From: Intrasporangiaceae bacterium URHB0013
GTDB lineage: Bacteria; Actinomycetota; Actinomycetes; Actinomycetales; Dermatophilaceae
Direction: 5' to 3'
Length of the DNA: 64,000 nt
Assembly (NCBI GenBank): GCA_000620545.1
Contig: JIBA01000016.1
Location: 310,001-374,000 of the forward strand
Shown: positions 35,861 through 44,808 of the stretch, piece after piece
Layout of the letters: every line of letters begins with the position of its first letter
Position numbering within the stretch: position 1 is the stretch's first letter
Position numbers and translations under genes: made by a program
The notes under the pieces: model-generated
The model's database searches: none
Seen by the model: the letters and a program-made list of their open reading frames with translations, nothing else
Told to the model about the DNA's origin: nothing

Positions 35861-36279
35861 ATGTTCAAGGCACCACAGGTCGTCCTCTTCAGCAGGGACG
35901 TTGCACACGCAGCAGCCTTCTACAGGGCTCTGGGCTTCGAGGAGGTCTTCAGGACCCCGACGGATGGCGTCCCCATCCACATCGACCTCGTACTCGACGG
36001 GTACCGCATCGGCCTGGCGAGCGAGGACTCGACGCGAGAGGACCACGGTCTCGATCCGGTTGTCACGGGTCAACGGGCGGCAGTGATCCTCTGGACTGAT
36101 GACACACCATCGGCCTGCTCGCGTCTCGTGGAGCTGGGAGCCACGCCTCTCGAGGGTCCACACCCGTGGCTCGATCGCTGCTCATCGCGTGGGTGGCAGA
36201 CCCGGACGGTCACTTGATCCAAGTGGTCCAGTCCGGCGCAGCCGCAGCCCATCCTGTGCCGCAGAAGACGGACGCGTAG
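35861..36279 (+). pseudogene. VOC family protein gene with a -1 frameshift
   Basis: The ATG-started frame codes a VOC protein (MFKAPQVVLFSRDVAHAAAFYRALGFEEVF...GATPLEGPHPWLDR) but at about 36176-36180 the conserved ending moves to another frame. The expected tail LLIAWVADPDGHLIQVVQ is read only one base back, and ends at the TAG at 36277. One missing C in CGATCGCTGCTC would restore GATCGCCTGCTC. As it stands the product is 118 aa with a wrong C terminus lacking the metal-site DPDGH region. This is either a real mutation or a sequencing error. Confidence 0.8.
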
Positions 36280-36319
36280 CACGCGCGCGTTGGACGACCC
36301 GCTCGGCCAGTACGCATGC

Positions 36320-36380
36320 GGACGGTGCGTCGGGGTGCCCCTGCGCCGGAAGTCTGGCGCACCGCCCCGACGCACCGTCC
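36320..36380. terminator. Long hairpin between convergent genes
   Basis: Arms GGACGGTGCGTCGGGG (36320-36335) and CCCCGACGCACCGTCC (36365-36380) are perfect 16-bp complements around a 29-base loop. The position, between the VOC gene and the convergent DUF2382 gene, fits a bidirectional terminator. Confidence 0.8.
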
Positions 36381-36432
36381 ACGCGATCAGGCCTGAAGGC
36401 CGGCTCGTTCGACCCTGCGGTGGTAGCGCAGG

Positions 36433-37236
36433 TCAGTTCCGCGCGTCGTCCGTCAGGCCCGGGCCGTCCGCCTCGATGCGCTCCTGACGGACCTGCTCGG
36501 TCACGGTCTCCTCATCGGTGACCTGCTCCATGCCGAGGCGCACGCGCTCGACCGGAACGGCCTCCTTCTGTACGACCGGCTGCTCCTCGTGAAGCACCAC
36601 CTCGTGCTCCTCCTCGGAGATGGCCGGGCCGTCCATGGCCTGCCCAACGTTGGCGTCGATGATCGGCTCGCGCTCGATCGAGACCTCCTCGCGGGTGACC
36701 GGCACCGTGACCGACTGCTGCTCCGTGACGACGTACTTGCGCAGGCGCGCCCGACCGGCCTCGCGGGTCTGGGTTCCCACCTGCAGCTGCTCCTCGGAGC
36801 GGGTCATCGCGTCGTCCGTGGTGGGCCCGGAGGTGTCCCGCCCGACCACCGCGGCGTCTCCCCCGGCGGCGACCTGGGGACCGGACTCGCCCGCGGACTC
36901 CTGGTTGACGGCAGAGCTGATGCTCGTGAGGCCGTAGTGCTCGAACAGCCGGTGCTCCTCGGACTCGTCCAGGTGGCCGTTCTCGGGGTCGACGTTCGGC
37001 GCGTCCTTCACGCGGTCCTTCGTGTAGGCGACCCTCAATCCTTCCTCGGACAGGTCGGCGTCGCGCAGCGGGACGAACGACTCGTTGGTCCCGAACAAGC
37101 CCGTGTTGACGGTGACCCACTCCGGCTCACTGGTCTGGTCATCGAGATACGCCTGGCCGGCCCGTCCGATCTTCTCGCCGTCGGAGCCGTACACGGTGGT
37201 GCCGGACAGCCTGCCGAGCTCGTTGGTGTTGAGCAT
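36433..37236 (-). CDS. PRC-barrel and DUF2382 (YsnF/AvaK-like) stress protein
   Basis: A 267-aa protein. The N-terminal PRC-barrel (MLNTNELGRLSGTTVYGSDGEKIGRAGQAYLDD..., residues about 1-80) is followed by an acidic linker and the DUF2382 domain (RLRKYVVTEQQSVTVPVTREEVSIEREPI... to the end), which is rich in Glu and Val. Such proteins are common in stress responses of actinobacteria and Deinococcus. They are probably cytoplasmic or at the membrane surface. Mechanism unknown. The start follows AAGGAG. No partner gene can be named. Confidence 0.92.
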   Translation of the reverse strand: MLNTNELGRLSGTTVYGSDGEKIGRAGQAYLDDQTSEPEWVTVNTGLFGTNESFVPLRDADLSEEGLRVAYTKDRVKDAPNVDPENGHLDESEEHRLFEHYGLTSISSAVNQESAGESGPQVAAGGDAAVVGRDTSGPTTDDAMTRSEEQLQVGTQTREAGRARLRKYVVTEQQSVTVPVTREEVSIEREPIIDANVGQAMDGPAISEEEHEVVLHEEQPVVQKEAVPVERVRLGMEQVTDEETVTEQVRQERIEADGPGLTDDARN

Positions 37237-37473
37237 CTGGTTCTCCTTCTCGTCACTCTGTCGTCTGAGTCGCTTACGTTGTAAGGCAACATCCGGGTCT
37301 TACCCACCTCGCCCGGACATCTACGCCCCGGGACCAAGAAAGCGCGTCAGCACTGCTGGTCGCCGGCACTCACGATCGCCACCGCGGGCTGCCTACCCAC
37401 CGCCCGCGGCGACCCGCGAAAGTCCTCACGATCGCGGCTCGCTCCGGCTCAATCACGGCTAGGGTCCGCGAAC

Positions 37474-38181
37474 ATGGACATGTTGAAGGGCGACGAGGTC
37501 GCCGAGGCCGGGCTGACCGACTGGCGCAAGCTGGCGCAGGGACTGCATGCCCGCTACCTGGTCGACGACTTCGGCACCGGCGTTCGGTTCGTCGCTGCGG
37601 TGGGCGAGGTGGGCGACGCACTCGGACACCATCCGCGCGTGGCGATCGGGGACGGGTACGTCGATCTCAAGCTCGTCAGCGCCGACGCCATCTACCGCGA
37701 CGACGAAGGCAACGAACACGTCGTCGAGTGGGTGACCCAGCAGGACGTCGACCTCGCCCGACGGATCACCGAGATCGCGGCCGACCAGAGCATCGACGCC
37801 GACCCGGCGTCGGTCAGTGTCATCGAGCTCGGCCTCGACACGGCGCGCTCCGCGACCATCGCCCCGGTGTGGGCCGCCCTGCTGACCGGGAACGCCGAGG
37901 CCCAGGGCCACGGGACCCCCAGCGACGAGATCCGGGACGCCACGGGACGGGTACCCAACCTGTGGTTCGGTGACGCCGACGAGCACGGGACCGGGCGTCA
38001 GCGCTTCCACGTCGAGGTCTATGTGGCGCCCGAGGTGGCCGAGCGACGAATCGCCGCTGCTGTCGCCGCAGGCGGGATTGTCGTCGACGACAGCGACGCA
38101 CCGTCACTCACCGTGATCGCCGACCAGGACGGCAACACCGGAGTCCTCTGCGTCGCCGCGGCCCCTACGACGAACGAGTGA
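37474..38181 (+). CDS. Pterin-4a-carbinolamine dehydratase-like domain fused to VOC domain
   Basis: A 235-aa two-domain protein. The N-terminal part (LKGDEVAEAGLTDWRKLAQGLHARYLVDDFGTGVRFVAAVGEVGDALGHHPRVAIGDGYVDLKLVS) follows the dehydratase (PCD/DCoH) pattern, including the HHP of the active site and WRKL. The C-terminal half is a VOC module with RFHVEVYVAPEVAERRIAAAVAAGG and an ADQDGNT ending. This fusion is seen in actinobacteria as a family of unknown role. The role is inferred only as small-molecule dehydratase or binding protein. A strong terminator follows directly. Confidence 0.85.
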   Translation: MDMLKGDEVAEAGLTDWRKLAQGLHARYLVDDFGTGVRFVAAVGEVGDALGHHPRVAIGDGYVDLKLVSADAIYRDDEGNEHVVEWVTQQDVDLARRITEIAADQSIDADPASVSVIELGLDTARSATIAPVWAALLTGNAEAQGHGTPSDEIRDATGRVPNLWFGDADEHGTGRQRFHVEVYVAPEVAERRIAAAVAAGGIVVDDSDAPSLTVIADQDGNTGVLCVAAAPTTNE

Positions 38182-38202
38182 GCCCCGACTGGGGTGACAG
38201 GG

Positions 38203-38249
38203 ACGCCCCGAAGGCCGGACGGTTCTCGTCCGGCCTTCGGGGCGTTTCC
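38203..38249 (+). terminator. Strong rho-independent terminator
   Basis: Perfect 19-bp arms, ACGCCCCGAAGGCCGGACG (38203-38221) and its complement at 38227-38245, flank the loop GTTCT, followed by TTTCC. Confidence 0.92.
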
Positions 38250-38372
38250 GGTTGTGGATCAAAGGGTTTCAGGAGACCGACCGAGTCTCAACGAGGGAGG
38301 ACGGTTGCGCGCAGCCCGGCCCGGTGCGGCGTGACGAGGACTATGTCGACGACGCTTTCGGCGCGAAGGGGC

Positions 38373-38780
38373 TCATGCGGAGGCGAGCGCCTTGGTCTTG
38401 AGCGCGTCGAACTCGACCTGGGTGAGGGCCCCGGAGTCGAGAAGGCCCTTCGCATTCGCGATCTGGGTCGCCGGGCTCTCTGTGGCCTTCGCGCCCGCCG
38501 TCTGGCGGATGTACTCGTCCTGCTGAGCCTGCATGTCCGCCACCTGGGCCATCTGCCGCTGGTTCATGCTCCGGCCGCGGGCGATGAGGTAGATCAGGGC
38601 GCCCAGCCACGGCACGAAGATGAGCAGTACGGCCCAGCCGGCCTTGGCCCAGCCGCTGACGTCGGGGTCGCGGAAGAGGTCGAAGACGCACCGGAACCAC
38701 ACGGTGAAGGCGGCGATCCAGATGAAGAGCCAGAAGCTCCACAACAGGACGTCCCAGAAGTTCGTCGTGATGTTGTCCAT
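38373..38780 (-). CDS. SHOCT domain membrane protein with PLD-nuclease N-terminal-like segment
   Basis: A 135-aa protein, starting MDNITTNFWDVLLWSFWLF. Two transmembrane segments (about 9-30 and 47-68) surround a short loop (FDLFRDPDVSGWAKAG) as in PLDc_N proteins. The C-terminal 30 residues, IANAKGLLDSGALTQVEFDALKTKALA, are a SHOCT domain, a short helical oligomerisation module. GAGGAC precedes the start. Function unknown; such proteins are thought to help bring envelope proteins together. Confidence 0.87.
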   Translation of the reverse strand: MDNITTNFWDVLLWSFWLFIWIAAFTVWFRCVFDLFRDPDVSGWAKAGWAVLLIFVPWLGALIYLIARGRSMNQRQMAQVADMQAQQDEYIRQTAGAKATESPATQIANAKGLLDSGALTQVEFDALKTKALASA

Positions 38781-39126
38781 GACAGTCCTCTCGTAGCGCT
38801 GAGCGTGGCGGTGACCGAGCACCTTGCTGTCAGCCTGCCCACGGCGGCGCCGCGCAGCGTCACCCGCTGAGGGTGAACCCTTTCTTCCCTTTTGAACCGA
38901 AGCGGCGGGCGTTGTTCAGCAGCCTCGGCCGACGCTGGTACCCGCCCCTCGCGCGCCGCGACCCCGGTGGGGAGCCGTCCTCATCCTTTTCGGGTGATGC
39001 CGCCGGGCCGCCAGACCCAAGCCGTTGCCCGGACCACGGTTGGCGGCTGGGTCCCAGCGCCCCGCTGCCCGCACCGCCCGGGCCACCTGCGCCTGTCGCG
39101 GGACGCGTGACGGGTAAGGGTCGGAC
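38781..39126. other. Intergenic gap between divergent SHOCT and DUF72 genes
   Basis: No gene is seen. It contains the promoters of two divergent genes but no clear -10/-35 pair. There is an AT-richer patch, TTTCTTCCCTTTTGAACC (38881-38898), which is unusual for this DNA. Confidence 0.5.
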
Positions 39127-39957
39127 ATGCCTCACGCAAGGATCGGCGTCTCCGGGTGGCGCTACCCGTCGTGGCGCGGGGACTTCTACCCCAAGGGCCT
39201 GCCACAGCGACTCGAGCTGACGTATGCCGCCGAGCGGATGACCTCGATCGAGGTGAACGGCTCCTTCTACTCCCTCCAACGCCCGAGCTCGTATGCCGCC
39301 TGGCGGGCCGCAGTGCCCGCCGACGTGGTGCTGGCGGTGAAGGGTGGGAGATTCATCACCCACATGAAGTCGCTGCGCGACGTCGAGACACCGCTCGCGA
39401 ACTTCTTCGCGAGCGGGATCCTCGCGCTCGGCGCCCAGCTCGGACCGGTCCTCTGGCAGCTGCCCGAACGCCTGGTGTTCGACCGGCAGCGCGTTGCCCG
39501 CTTCTTCGAGCTGCTCCCACGCTCGACGGCCGGCGCCGCCCGACTCGCGGCCACCCACGACGACAAGCTCGTCGAGGACCGGGCGCTGACGACGTGCGAC
39601 GTCGACGTGCCCGTCCGGCACGCCCTCGAGCCGCGCCATGAGAGCTTCGACTCGGACGAGGCGCGGGCCCTGTGCGCGGAGCACGGCGTGGCGCTCGTCG
39701 TCGCCGACAGCGCGGGGCGGTGGCCGGTGATGCACGACGCGACGAGCGACTTCCGTTACGTGCGGCTGCACGGCGAGAGCGAGCTCTACGCCAGCGGCTA
39801 CACCGACGCCTCGCTCGACAGGTGGGCCGACACGTGCCAGGGCTGGCTCGATGAGGGCCATGACGTCCACGTCTACTTCGACAACGACGCGAAGGGGCAT
39901 GCGCCGCATGACGCCGTGCGCCTCCTCCACCGGCTCGGGGTGGCCACGACCGCCTGA
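39127..39957 (+). CDS. DUF72 (YecE-like) family protein
   Basis: A 276-aa TIM-barrel-like protein starting MPHARIGVSGWRYPSWRGDFYPKGLPQRLELTYAAERMTSIEVNGSFYSLQRPSSYAAWR, the signature of DUF72. Later motifs are VKGGRFITHMKSLRD, GPVLWQLPERLVFD, RHESFDSDEA and YVRLHGESELYASGY. No enzyme activity is established for the family. It has a good length match. Two CGGCATAC motifs lie in its N-terminal part (39222 and 39291), the first after the motif-free stretch. Confidence 0.92.
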   Translation: MPHARIGVSGWRYPSWRGDFYPKGLPQRLELTYAAERMTSIEVNGSFYSLQRPSSYAAWRAAVPADVVLAVKGGRFITHMKSLRDVETPLANFFASGILALGAQLGPVLWQLPERLVFDRQRVARFFELLPRSTAGAARLAATHDDKLVEDRALTTCDVDVPVRHALEPRHESFDSDEARALCAEHGVALVVADSAGRWPVMHDATSDFRYVRLHGESELYASGYTDASLDRWADTCQGWLDEGHDVHVYFDNDAKGHAPHDAVRLLHRLGVATTA

Positions 39958-40002
39958 CCCGAACCCGGGACTCGCTGCGCCCGTGCGGCCGGCACGCCCA
40001 AC

Positions 40003-40018
40003 CGGCATACCGGCATAC
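40003..40018. repeat. Two tandem CGGCATAC motifs
   Basis: Two exact copies of CGGCATAC lie directly side by side just upstream of the OsmC-like gene. This octamer recurs throughout the window (see findings). Confidence 0.8.
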
Positions 40019-40084
40019 GGTGTCGTCACGAGTCGTCGGACGACGGGAGCCAACCATGACCCAGCACCACCCGCGAGACGTCGC

Positions 40085-40600
40085 ATGAACCGCGCCGAGC
40101 TGCGCACCGCGCAGGAACCGCTCAAGACGCGCTACCGCGAGCAGCCTGAGGCCGCAGTGCATCCGGTCTCGGCGAGTGCGGTCTTCGGCGAGCCGGTCAC
40201 GGTCGAGGTGCGCACGGCCGGCGGAGCGGTGCGCGCCGGCCTGCACCCGGCCGCGGGGGGCGACGGGTCCGACGCCTGCTCGGGCGACATGCTCATGGAG
40301 GCCCTCGTCGCCTGCGCCGGCGTGACCCTCCACGCCGTCTCGGTGGCCTTCGGCGTCGAGCTGCGCGACGTGGAGATGCGCGCGGACGCGACGTTCGACG
40401 CCCGCGGCACGCTCGGCGTCGACCGGACGGCGCCGGTGGGGATCTTGGCCCCGCGCGTCGTCGCCGAGGTCTCGACGGACGCCGACGACTCGACGCTGCA
40501 GCGGCTCGCAACCGCGACGGAGCGGTACTGCGTCGTCGGCCAGTCGCTCCGGACACCGCCCACGATCGAGGTACGGCGGCGCGACCGGTGGGACCGATAG
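40085..40600 (+). CDS. OsmC family protein (second paralogue)
   Basis: A 171-aa OsmC-fold protein, longer than the one at 20225 and only distantly similar. Cysteines in SDACSGDMLMEALVACAGVTLHAVS and in ATERYCVVGQSLRTPPT are placed like the family pair, the ERYC-type ending being typical of the YhfA/OsmC-like group. Likely role: thiol-based reduction of peroxides or similar. Nine bases separate its stop from the pta start, so it may share a promoter with pta-ackA. Confidence 0.85.
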   Translation: MNRAELRTAQEPLKTRYREQPEAAVHPVSASAVFGEPVTVEVRTAGGAVRAGLHPAAGGDGSDACSGDMLMEALVACAGVTLHAVSVAFGVELRDVEMRADATFDARGTLGVDRTAPVGILAPRVVAEVSTDADDSTLQRLATATERYCVVGQSLRTPPTIEVRRRDRWDR

Positions 40601-40609
40601 GTTCGGGAC

Positions 40610-42712
40610 GTGAGCCGTAGCGTCTACGTCGCCTCGCCGGAGGGCCTGACGGGCAAGTCCGCCGTGGCCCTCGGCCTGCTCGACGCCCTCCTCCGCGAGG
40701 TGGGGTCCGTCGGTGTCTATCGCCCACTGACGACGCTCGGGGCCAGAGGACCCGACGACGGGGTCGACCACATCGTCGAGATGCTCGTCAGCCAGCCCGG
40801 CATGGCGCAGACCTACGAGGAGGCCCTGGGCGTCACGTACGCCCAGGCCCACGACGACCCCGACGAGGCGCTGCATCTCATCGTCGAGCGCTTCGGAGCG
40901 CTGAGTGGCCGGTTCGAGGTCGTCCTCGTGCTCGGCTCCGACTACACCGACATCTCCACCGGCACCGAGCTCTCCTTCAACGCACGGGTCGCCGCCAACC
41001 TCGGCTCGGCCGTCGTGCTCGTCGTGCACGGCCGCGACCGCACGCCCGACCAGATCCGGGTCGCCGCCGACAGCGCCGTCACCGAGCTGCGCGCCAACCA
41101 CGCCCAGCCCGTCGCCGTCGTCGCCAACCGGGTCGACCCGGCCGACCTCGAGGAGGTCCGTGCGGTGCTGGCGGCCCTTCCCTTCCAGGTCACCGCCGCG
41201 ATGCCCGAGAACGCGCTGCTCTCGGCCCCGAGCTTCCGGGCCCTTGCCGACGCGACCGGGGCGAGGCTCGTCCTCGGCAGCGAGTCGTGGATGGACCGCG
41301 ACAGCCTCGGCCTCGTCGTTGCCGCCATGAGCCTGCCCAACGTGCTGGCGCGGCTCGGCCCCGACGTCACCGTCATCGCCCCGAGCGACCGCACCGACCT
41401 CATCCCCGGCCTCATGCTCGCGCACCAGTCCGGAACCTTCCCGACGCTCGCCGGGATCATCCTCACCGGCGGCTACCCGATCCCCGAGACCATCGCGAGG
41501 CTCTCGGCCGGCGTCCAGCAGGACCTGCCGATCGCGCTCACGGACGACGGGACCTTCCGCACGGCCGAGCGCCTCATGCAGGTGCGCGGCCCGATGACGA
41601 AGGGCTCGCGCAACAAGATCGAGGCGGCGCGCCGCCTCTTCGCCGAGTGCGTCGACCAGGCGGCTCTCCTGACGGCCGTCGACGTGTCCGCCTCGGAGGT
41701 GCGCACGCCGCTCATGTTCGAGTTCCAGCTCATGGAACGGGCCCGGTCGGACCGCAAGCACATCGTGCTCCCCGAGAGCCACGACGACCGCATCCTCGAG
41801 GCGGCCGACGTGCTGCTGCGTCGAGGCGTGGCTGACCTGACCCTGCTCGGCGACGAGACGAAGGTCCGCGCGCGTGGGTCGGCGCTGGGCCTCGACCTCG
41901 ACGCGGCATCCGTCGTCTCCCCCACCGACGCCGACCTCGTCGAGCGCTTCGCGCAGACGTATGCCGGCGCTCGGGCCCACAAGGGGATGACCGTCGAGCG
42001 TGCGCGTGAGGTCGTCACCGACATCTCCTGCTTCGGCACGATGATGGTCCACCTCGGCCTCGCGGACGGCATGGTGTCGGGCGCGGTCAACACGACGGCG
42101 CACACGATCCGGCCGGCGCTCGAGTTCGTCAAGACGGCCGACGGCGTCAAGACCGTGTCGAGCGTCTTTCTCATGTGCCTCGCCGACCGCGTCCTCGTCT
42201 ACGGCGACTGCGCGGTCATCCCCGACCCGACGGCCGAGCAGCTCGCCGACATCGCCATCTCGTCGGCGCAGACCGCCCAGCAGTTCGGCATCGAGCCGCG
42301 CGTCGCGATGCTCTCCTACTCGACGGGCACGAGCGGGTCTGGCGCCGAGGTCGAGAAGGTCCGCGCCGCAACGGAGCTCGTGTCCCGGCGTGCCCCGGAC
42401 CTCGCGCTCGCGGGTCCGATCCAGTACGACGCGGCCATCGACCCCGTCGTGGGCCGGGCCAAGATGCCCGACTCCGACGTGGCCGGCCACGCGACGGTCT
42501 TCGTCTTCCCCGACCTCAACACGGGCAACAACACGTACAAGGCGGTGCAGCGCAGCGCGCACGCCGTCGCGGTGGGGCCGGTGCTCCAGGGCCTGCGCAA
42601 GCCGGTCAACGACCTCTCGCGCGGAGCCCTCGTCGACGACATCGTCAACACGGTCGCCATCACCGCGATCCAGGCTCAGGGCGCGCCCCGGCAGCAGGGA
42701 GGCACCCTGTGA
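40610..42712 (+). CDS. pta: Phosphate acetyltransferase
   Basis: A 700-aa long-form Pta. A P-loop NTPase-like N-terminal domain (YVASPEGLTGKSAVALGLLDALL) and a DRTGG domain (about 215-330) precede the C-terminal catalytic PTA_PTB domain (residues about 375-690) that includes HIVLPESHDDRILEAADVLLRRGVADLTLLG. It interconverts acetyl-CoA and acetyl phosphate. The start is GTG, and the stop TGA overlaps the GTG of ackA (GTGA), so translation is coupled. Confidence 0.95.
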   Translation: MSRSVYVASPEGLTGKSAVALGLLDALLREVGSVGVYRPLTTLGARGPDDGVDHIVEMLVSQPGMAQTYEEALGVTYAQAHDDPDEALHLIVERFGALSGRFEVVLVLGSDYTDISTGTELSFNARVAANLGSAVVLVVHGRDRTPDQIRVAADSAVTELRANHAQPVAVVANRVDPADLEEVRAVLAALPFQVTAAMPENALLSAPSFRALADATGARLVLGSESWMDRDSLGLVVAAMSLPNVLARLGPDVTVIAPSDRTDLIPGLMLAHQSGTFPTLAGIILTGGYPIPETIARLSAGVQQDLPIALTDDGTFRTAERLMQVRGPMTKGSRNKIEAARRLFAECVDQAALLTAVDVSASEVRTPLMFEFQLMERARSDRKHIVLPESHDDRILEAADVLLRRGVADLTLLGDETKVRARGSALGLDLDAASVVSPTDADLVERFAQTYAGARAHKGMTVERAREVVTDISCFGTMMVHLGLADGMVSGAVNTTAHTIRPALEFVKTADGVKTVSSVFLMCLADRVLVYGDCAVIPDPTAEQLADIAISSAQTAQQFGIEPRVAMLSYSTGTSGSGAEVEKVRAATELVSRRAPDLALAGPIQYDAAIDPVVGRAKMPDSDVAGHATVFVFPDLNTGNNTYKAVQRSAHAVAVGPVLQGLRKPVNDLSRGALVDDIVNTVAITAIQAQGAPRQQGGTL

Positions 42713-43872
42713 GTCAGAGTCAGCACACGGACGACCGGCCCGTCCTCGTCCTCAACGCGGGCTCGTCGTCGCTGAAGTACCAGCTGTTGGTCCCGGAGTC
42801 GGGTGAGGTGCGCACCGGTGGGGTGGTCGAGCGCATCGGTGAGCGGGGCAGCGACGTCGCCGACCCTGCGGCCGCGCTCGAGACGATGACAGATCGCCTG
42901 CTCGAGGAAGGGATCGACCTGGGCAAGGTGCCGTTGCGCGCCGTGGGCCACCGCGTGGTCCACGGCGGTCCCGACTTCTCCGAGCCGGTGGTCATCGACG
43001 ACGCCGTGCTGCAGCGCATCCGCCAGCTGAGCGCTCTTGCGCCGTTGCACAACCCGGCCGCTGTCACCGGCATCGAAGCCGCCCGCGAGCACTACGACGT
43101 GCCTCACGTCGCCGTCTTCGACACGGCCTACTTCTCCTCCCTGCCCGCCGCGGCGTCCACGTATGCCGTGCCGCGCGAGCTCGCCGAGAAGCACTCGATC
43201 CGGCGCTACGGCTTCCACGGCACGTCGCACCAGTTCGTCGCGCAGGCCACCGCAGAGCTGCTGGGCCACCCGCTCGTAGACCTTCGGCAGGTGATTCTCC
43301 ACCTCGGCAACGGCTGCTCTGCCTCCGCCGTGCGGGGTGGTCGTCCCGTTGAGACGTCGATGGGTCTGACGCCTCTCCAGGGCCTGGTCATGGGCACCCG
43401 CTCGGGGGACGTGGACCCCGGGCTGCACGCCTACCTCGCCCGTGAGGCGGGCCTCACCCTCGACGAGATCGAGGCCCTCCTCAACAAGAGGTCCGGGGTG
43501 CTCGGGCTCAGTGGCGTCAACGACTTCCGCGAGCTGGTGCACCTGGTCGAGGCCGGTGACGAGGACGCCCGCCTCGCGTTCGACGTCTTCATCCACCGGC
43601 TCAAGCACTACGTCGGTGCCTACCTCGCGATCCTCGGCGGGGCCGACGTGCTGGTCTTCACGGCCGGCATCGGCCAGCACAGCGCAACGGTCCGAGCCGC
43701 CGTCGCCGAGGGTCTGGACGAGCTGGGCATCGCCGTCGACCCGTCGCGCAACGAGGACGACTCGACACAGCCACGCGTCATCTCCCCCGACGGGTCGCGC
43801 GTCGTCGTCGCGGTCGTGCCGACCAACGAGGAGCTCGCCATCGCCCGGCAGACCGCTGACCTCGTCCGCTGA
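42709..43872 (+). CDS. ackA: Acetate kinase
   Basis: A 387-aa member of the ASKHA fold. Motifs in order are VLVLNAGSSSLKYQLL, HRVVHGGPDFSEPVVID, YGFHGTSHQFV, LHLGNGCSASAVRGGRPVETSMGLTPLQGLVMGTRSGDVDPG and FTAGIGQHSATVR. It makes ATP and acetate from acetyl phosphate with Pta. The GTG start overlaps the pta stop. A hairpin follows the stop. Confidence 0.96.
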   Translation: MSQSQHTDDRPVLVLNAGSSSLKYQLLVPESGEVRTGGVVERIGERGSDVADPAAALETMTDRLLEEGIDLGKVPLRAVGHRVVHGGPDFSEPVVIDDAVLQRIRQLSALAPLHNPAAVTGIEAAREHYDVPHVAVFDTAYFSSLPAAASTYAVPRELAEKHSIRRYGFHGTSHQFVAQATAELLGHPLVDLRQVILHLGNGCSASAVRGGRPVETSMGLTPLQGLVMGTRSGDVDPGLHAYLAREAGLTLDEIEALLNKRSGVLGLSGVNDFRELVHLVEAGDEDARLAFDVFIHRLKHYVGAYLAILGGADVLVFTAGIGQHSATVRAAVAEGLDELGIAVDPSRNEDDSTQPRVISPDGSRVVVAVVPTNEELAIARQTADLVR

Positions 43873-43900
43873 GCCCACCCGACACCGCCTGACGAGCCTG

Positions 43901-43944
43901 TCGAGGTGATCACGGCACTCGAGCGGGGGTCGAGATCACCTCGA
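43901..43944. terminator. Hairpin between convergent ackA and NmrA-like gene
   Basis: TCGAGGTGATC (43901-43911) pairs with GATCACCTCGA (43934-43944) around a 22-base loop. The right arm overlaps the last codons of the NmrA-like gene, so it would act from either side. Confidence 0.65.
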
Positions 43945-44808
43945 ACCGGGGTGGGCCTCGAGGTATTCGCGCAGCGACGTCGGCCGGCGACCCGTCAGCC
44001 GCTCGACGTCGCCGCTCACCCCGTCGAGCTCGCCCGCGGCGACGGCGGTGTAGGTCGAGACCCACGCGTCCACCTGCCAGTCCGGCGCGCCGTAGACCGC
44101 GCGCGACGCATACGCCTCTTCGAGCGTCTCGTCGTGGAAGCGCACCGGACGTCCGGTCACCTCGCTGATGATGTCCGCCATCTCACCGAAGGACAGCGCC
44201 TCAGGACCGGTGAGCTCGTAGGTCGCACCCGCGTGGGCCGCCGGGTCGAGCAGCACCGCGACGGCCGCCCGCGCGATGTCGTCGTGCGAGACGACCGCGG
44301 CACGGCCGTCGCCTGCGGGACCGCGGACGACGCCGTCGTCACCGACCATGTGGTCCATGAACTCGAGATAGAGGTTGTCGCGCAGGAAGGTCCATCTCAT
44401 GCCGGAGGTGCGGAGGTGCTCCTCCGTGGCGGCGTGGTCGCGCGCCAGGGTGAACGTCGCGTCCGGGGCGGCGCCGAAGAACGACACGTAGACGACGTGG
44501 CCCACGCCTGCAGCCGCGGCCGCGTCGACGAAGGCGCGGTGCTCGCCGAGCCGGTCCTCGTTCTCGGCTGCCGACACCATGAAGAGGGTCTCGACGCCGG
44601 CGAGGGCCTCGCGTGCGGCGTCGGCGTCGCCATAGCTGCACTGCGCGGCATCAGCACCCGACAGCTCGGGGGCCCGGGACAGGTCGCGCACGAGCAGCCG
44701 CTGTGCGACTCCGCGGTCTGCGAGGTCCCGCGCGACGAGCCCCCCGAGCCAACCGGTCGAACCGGTGACGGCGAGGACGGGCGGCTGGCTGTCGTCGACT
44801 GCGCTCAT
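43936..44808 (-). CDS. NmrA-like / SDR family NAD(P)-binding protein
   Basis: A 290-aa Rossmann-fold protein. VLAVTGSTGWLGGLVARDLADRG is the NAD(P) loop, with AGVETLFMVSAAENEDRLGEH and VVYVSFFGAAPDATF later, a pattern of NmrA/QorB-like reductases that lack the usual SDR catalytic Lys. RWTFLRDNLYLEFM and PVRFHDETLEEAY are family motifs. It may bind NAD(P) as a sensor or act as quinone oxidoreductase. It is convergent with ackA. Confidence 0.88.
   Translation of the reverse strand: MSAVDDSQPPVLAVTGSTGWLGGLVARDLADRGVAQRLLVRDLSRAPELSGADAAQCSYGDADAAREALAGVETLFMVSAAENEDRLGEHRAFVDAAAAAGVGHVVYVSFFGAAPDATFTLARDHAATEEHLRTSGMRWTFLRDNLYLEFMDHMVGDDGVVRGPAGDGRAAVVSHDDIARAAVAVLLDPAAHAGATYELTGPEALSFGEMADIISEVTGRPVRFHDETLEEAYASRAVYGAPDWQVDAWVSTYTAVAAGELDGVSGDVERLTGRRPTSLREYLEAHPGSR

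Noticed and set aside
38873-39220. Proline-rich small protein between SHOCT and DUF72 genes
   Set aside because: Runs into the DUF72 coding region out of frame; no conserved features or strong start.
39356-42562. A very long open frame on the minus strand opposite DUF72, OsmC and pta
   Set aside because: It is antisense to well-recognised genes; it lacks family motifs and reads as Arg/Glu/Val-rich shadow sequence typical of very GC-rich DNA.
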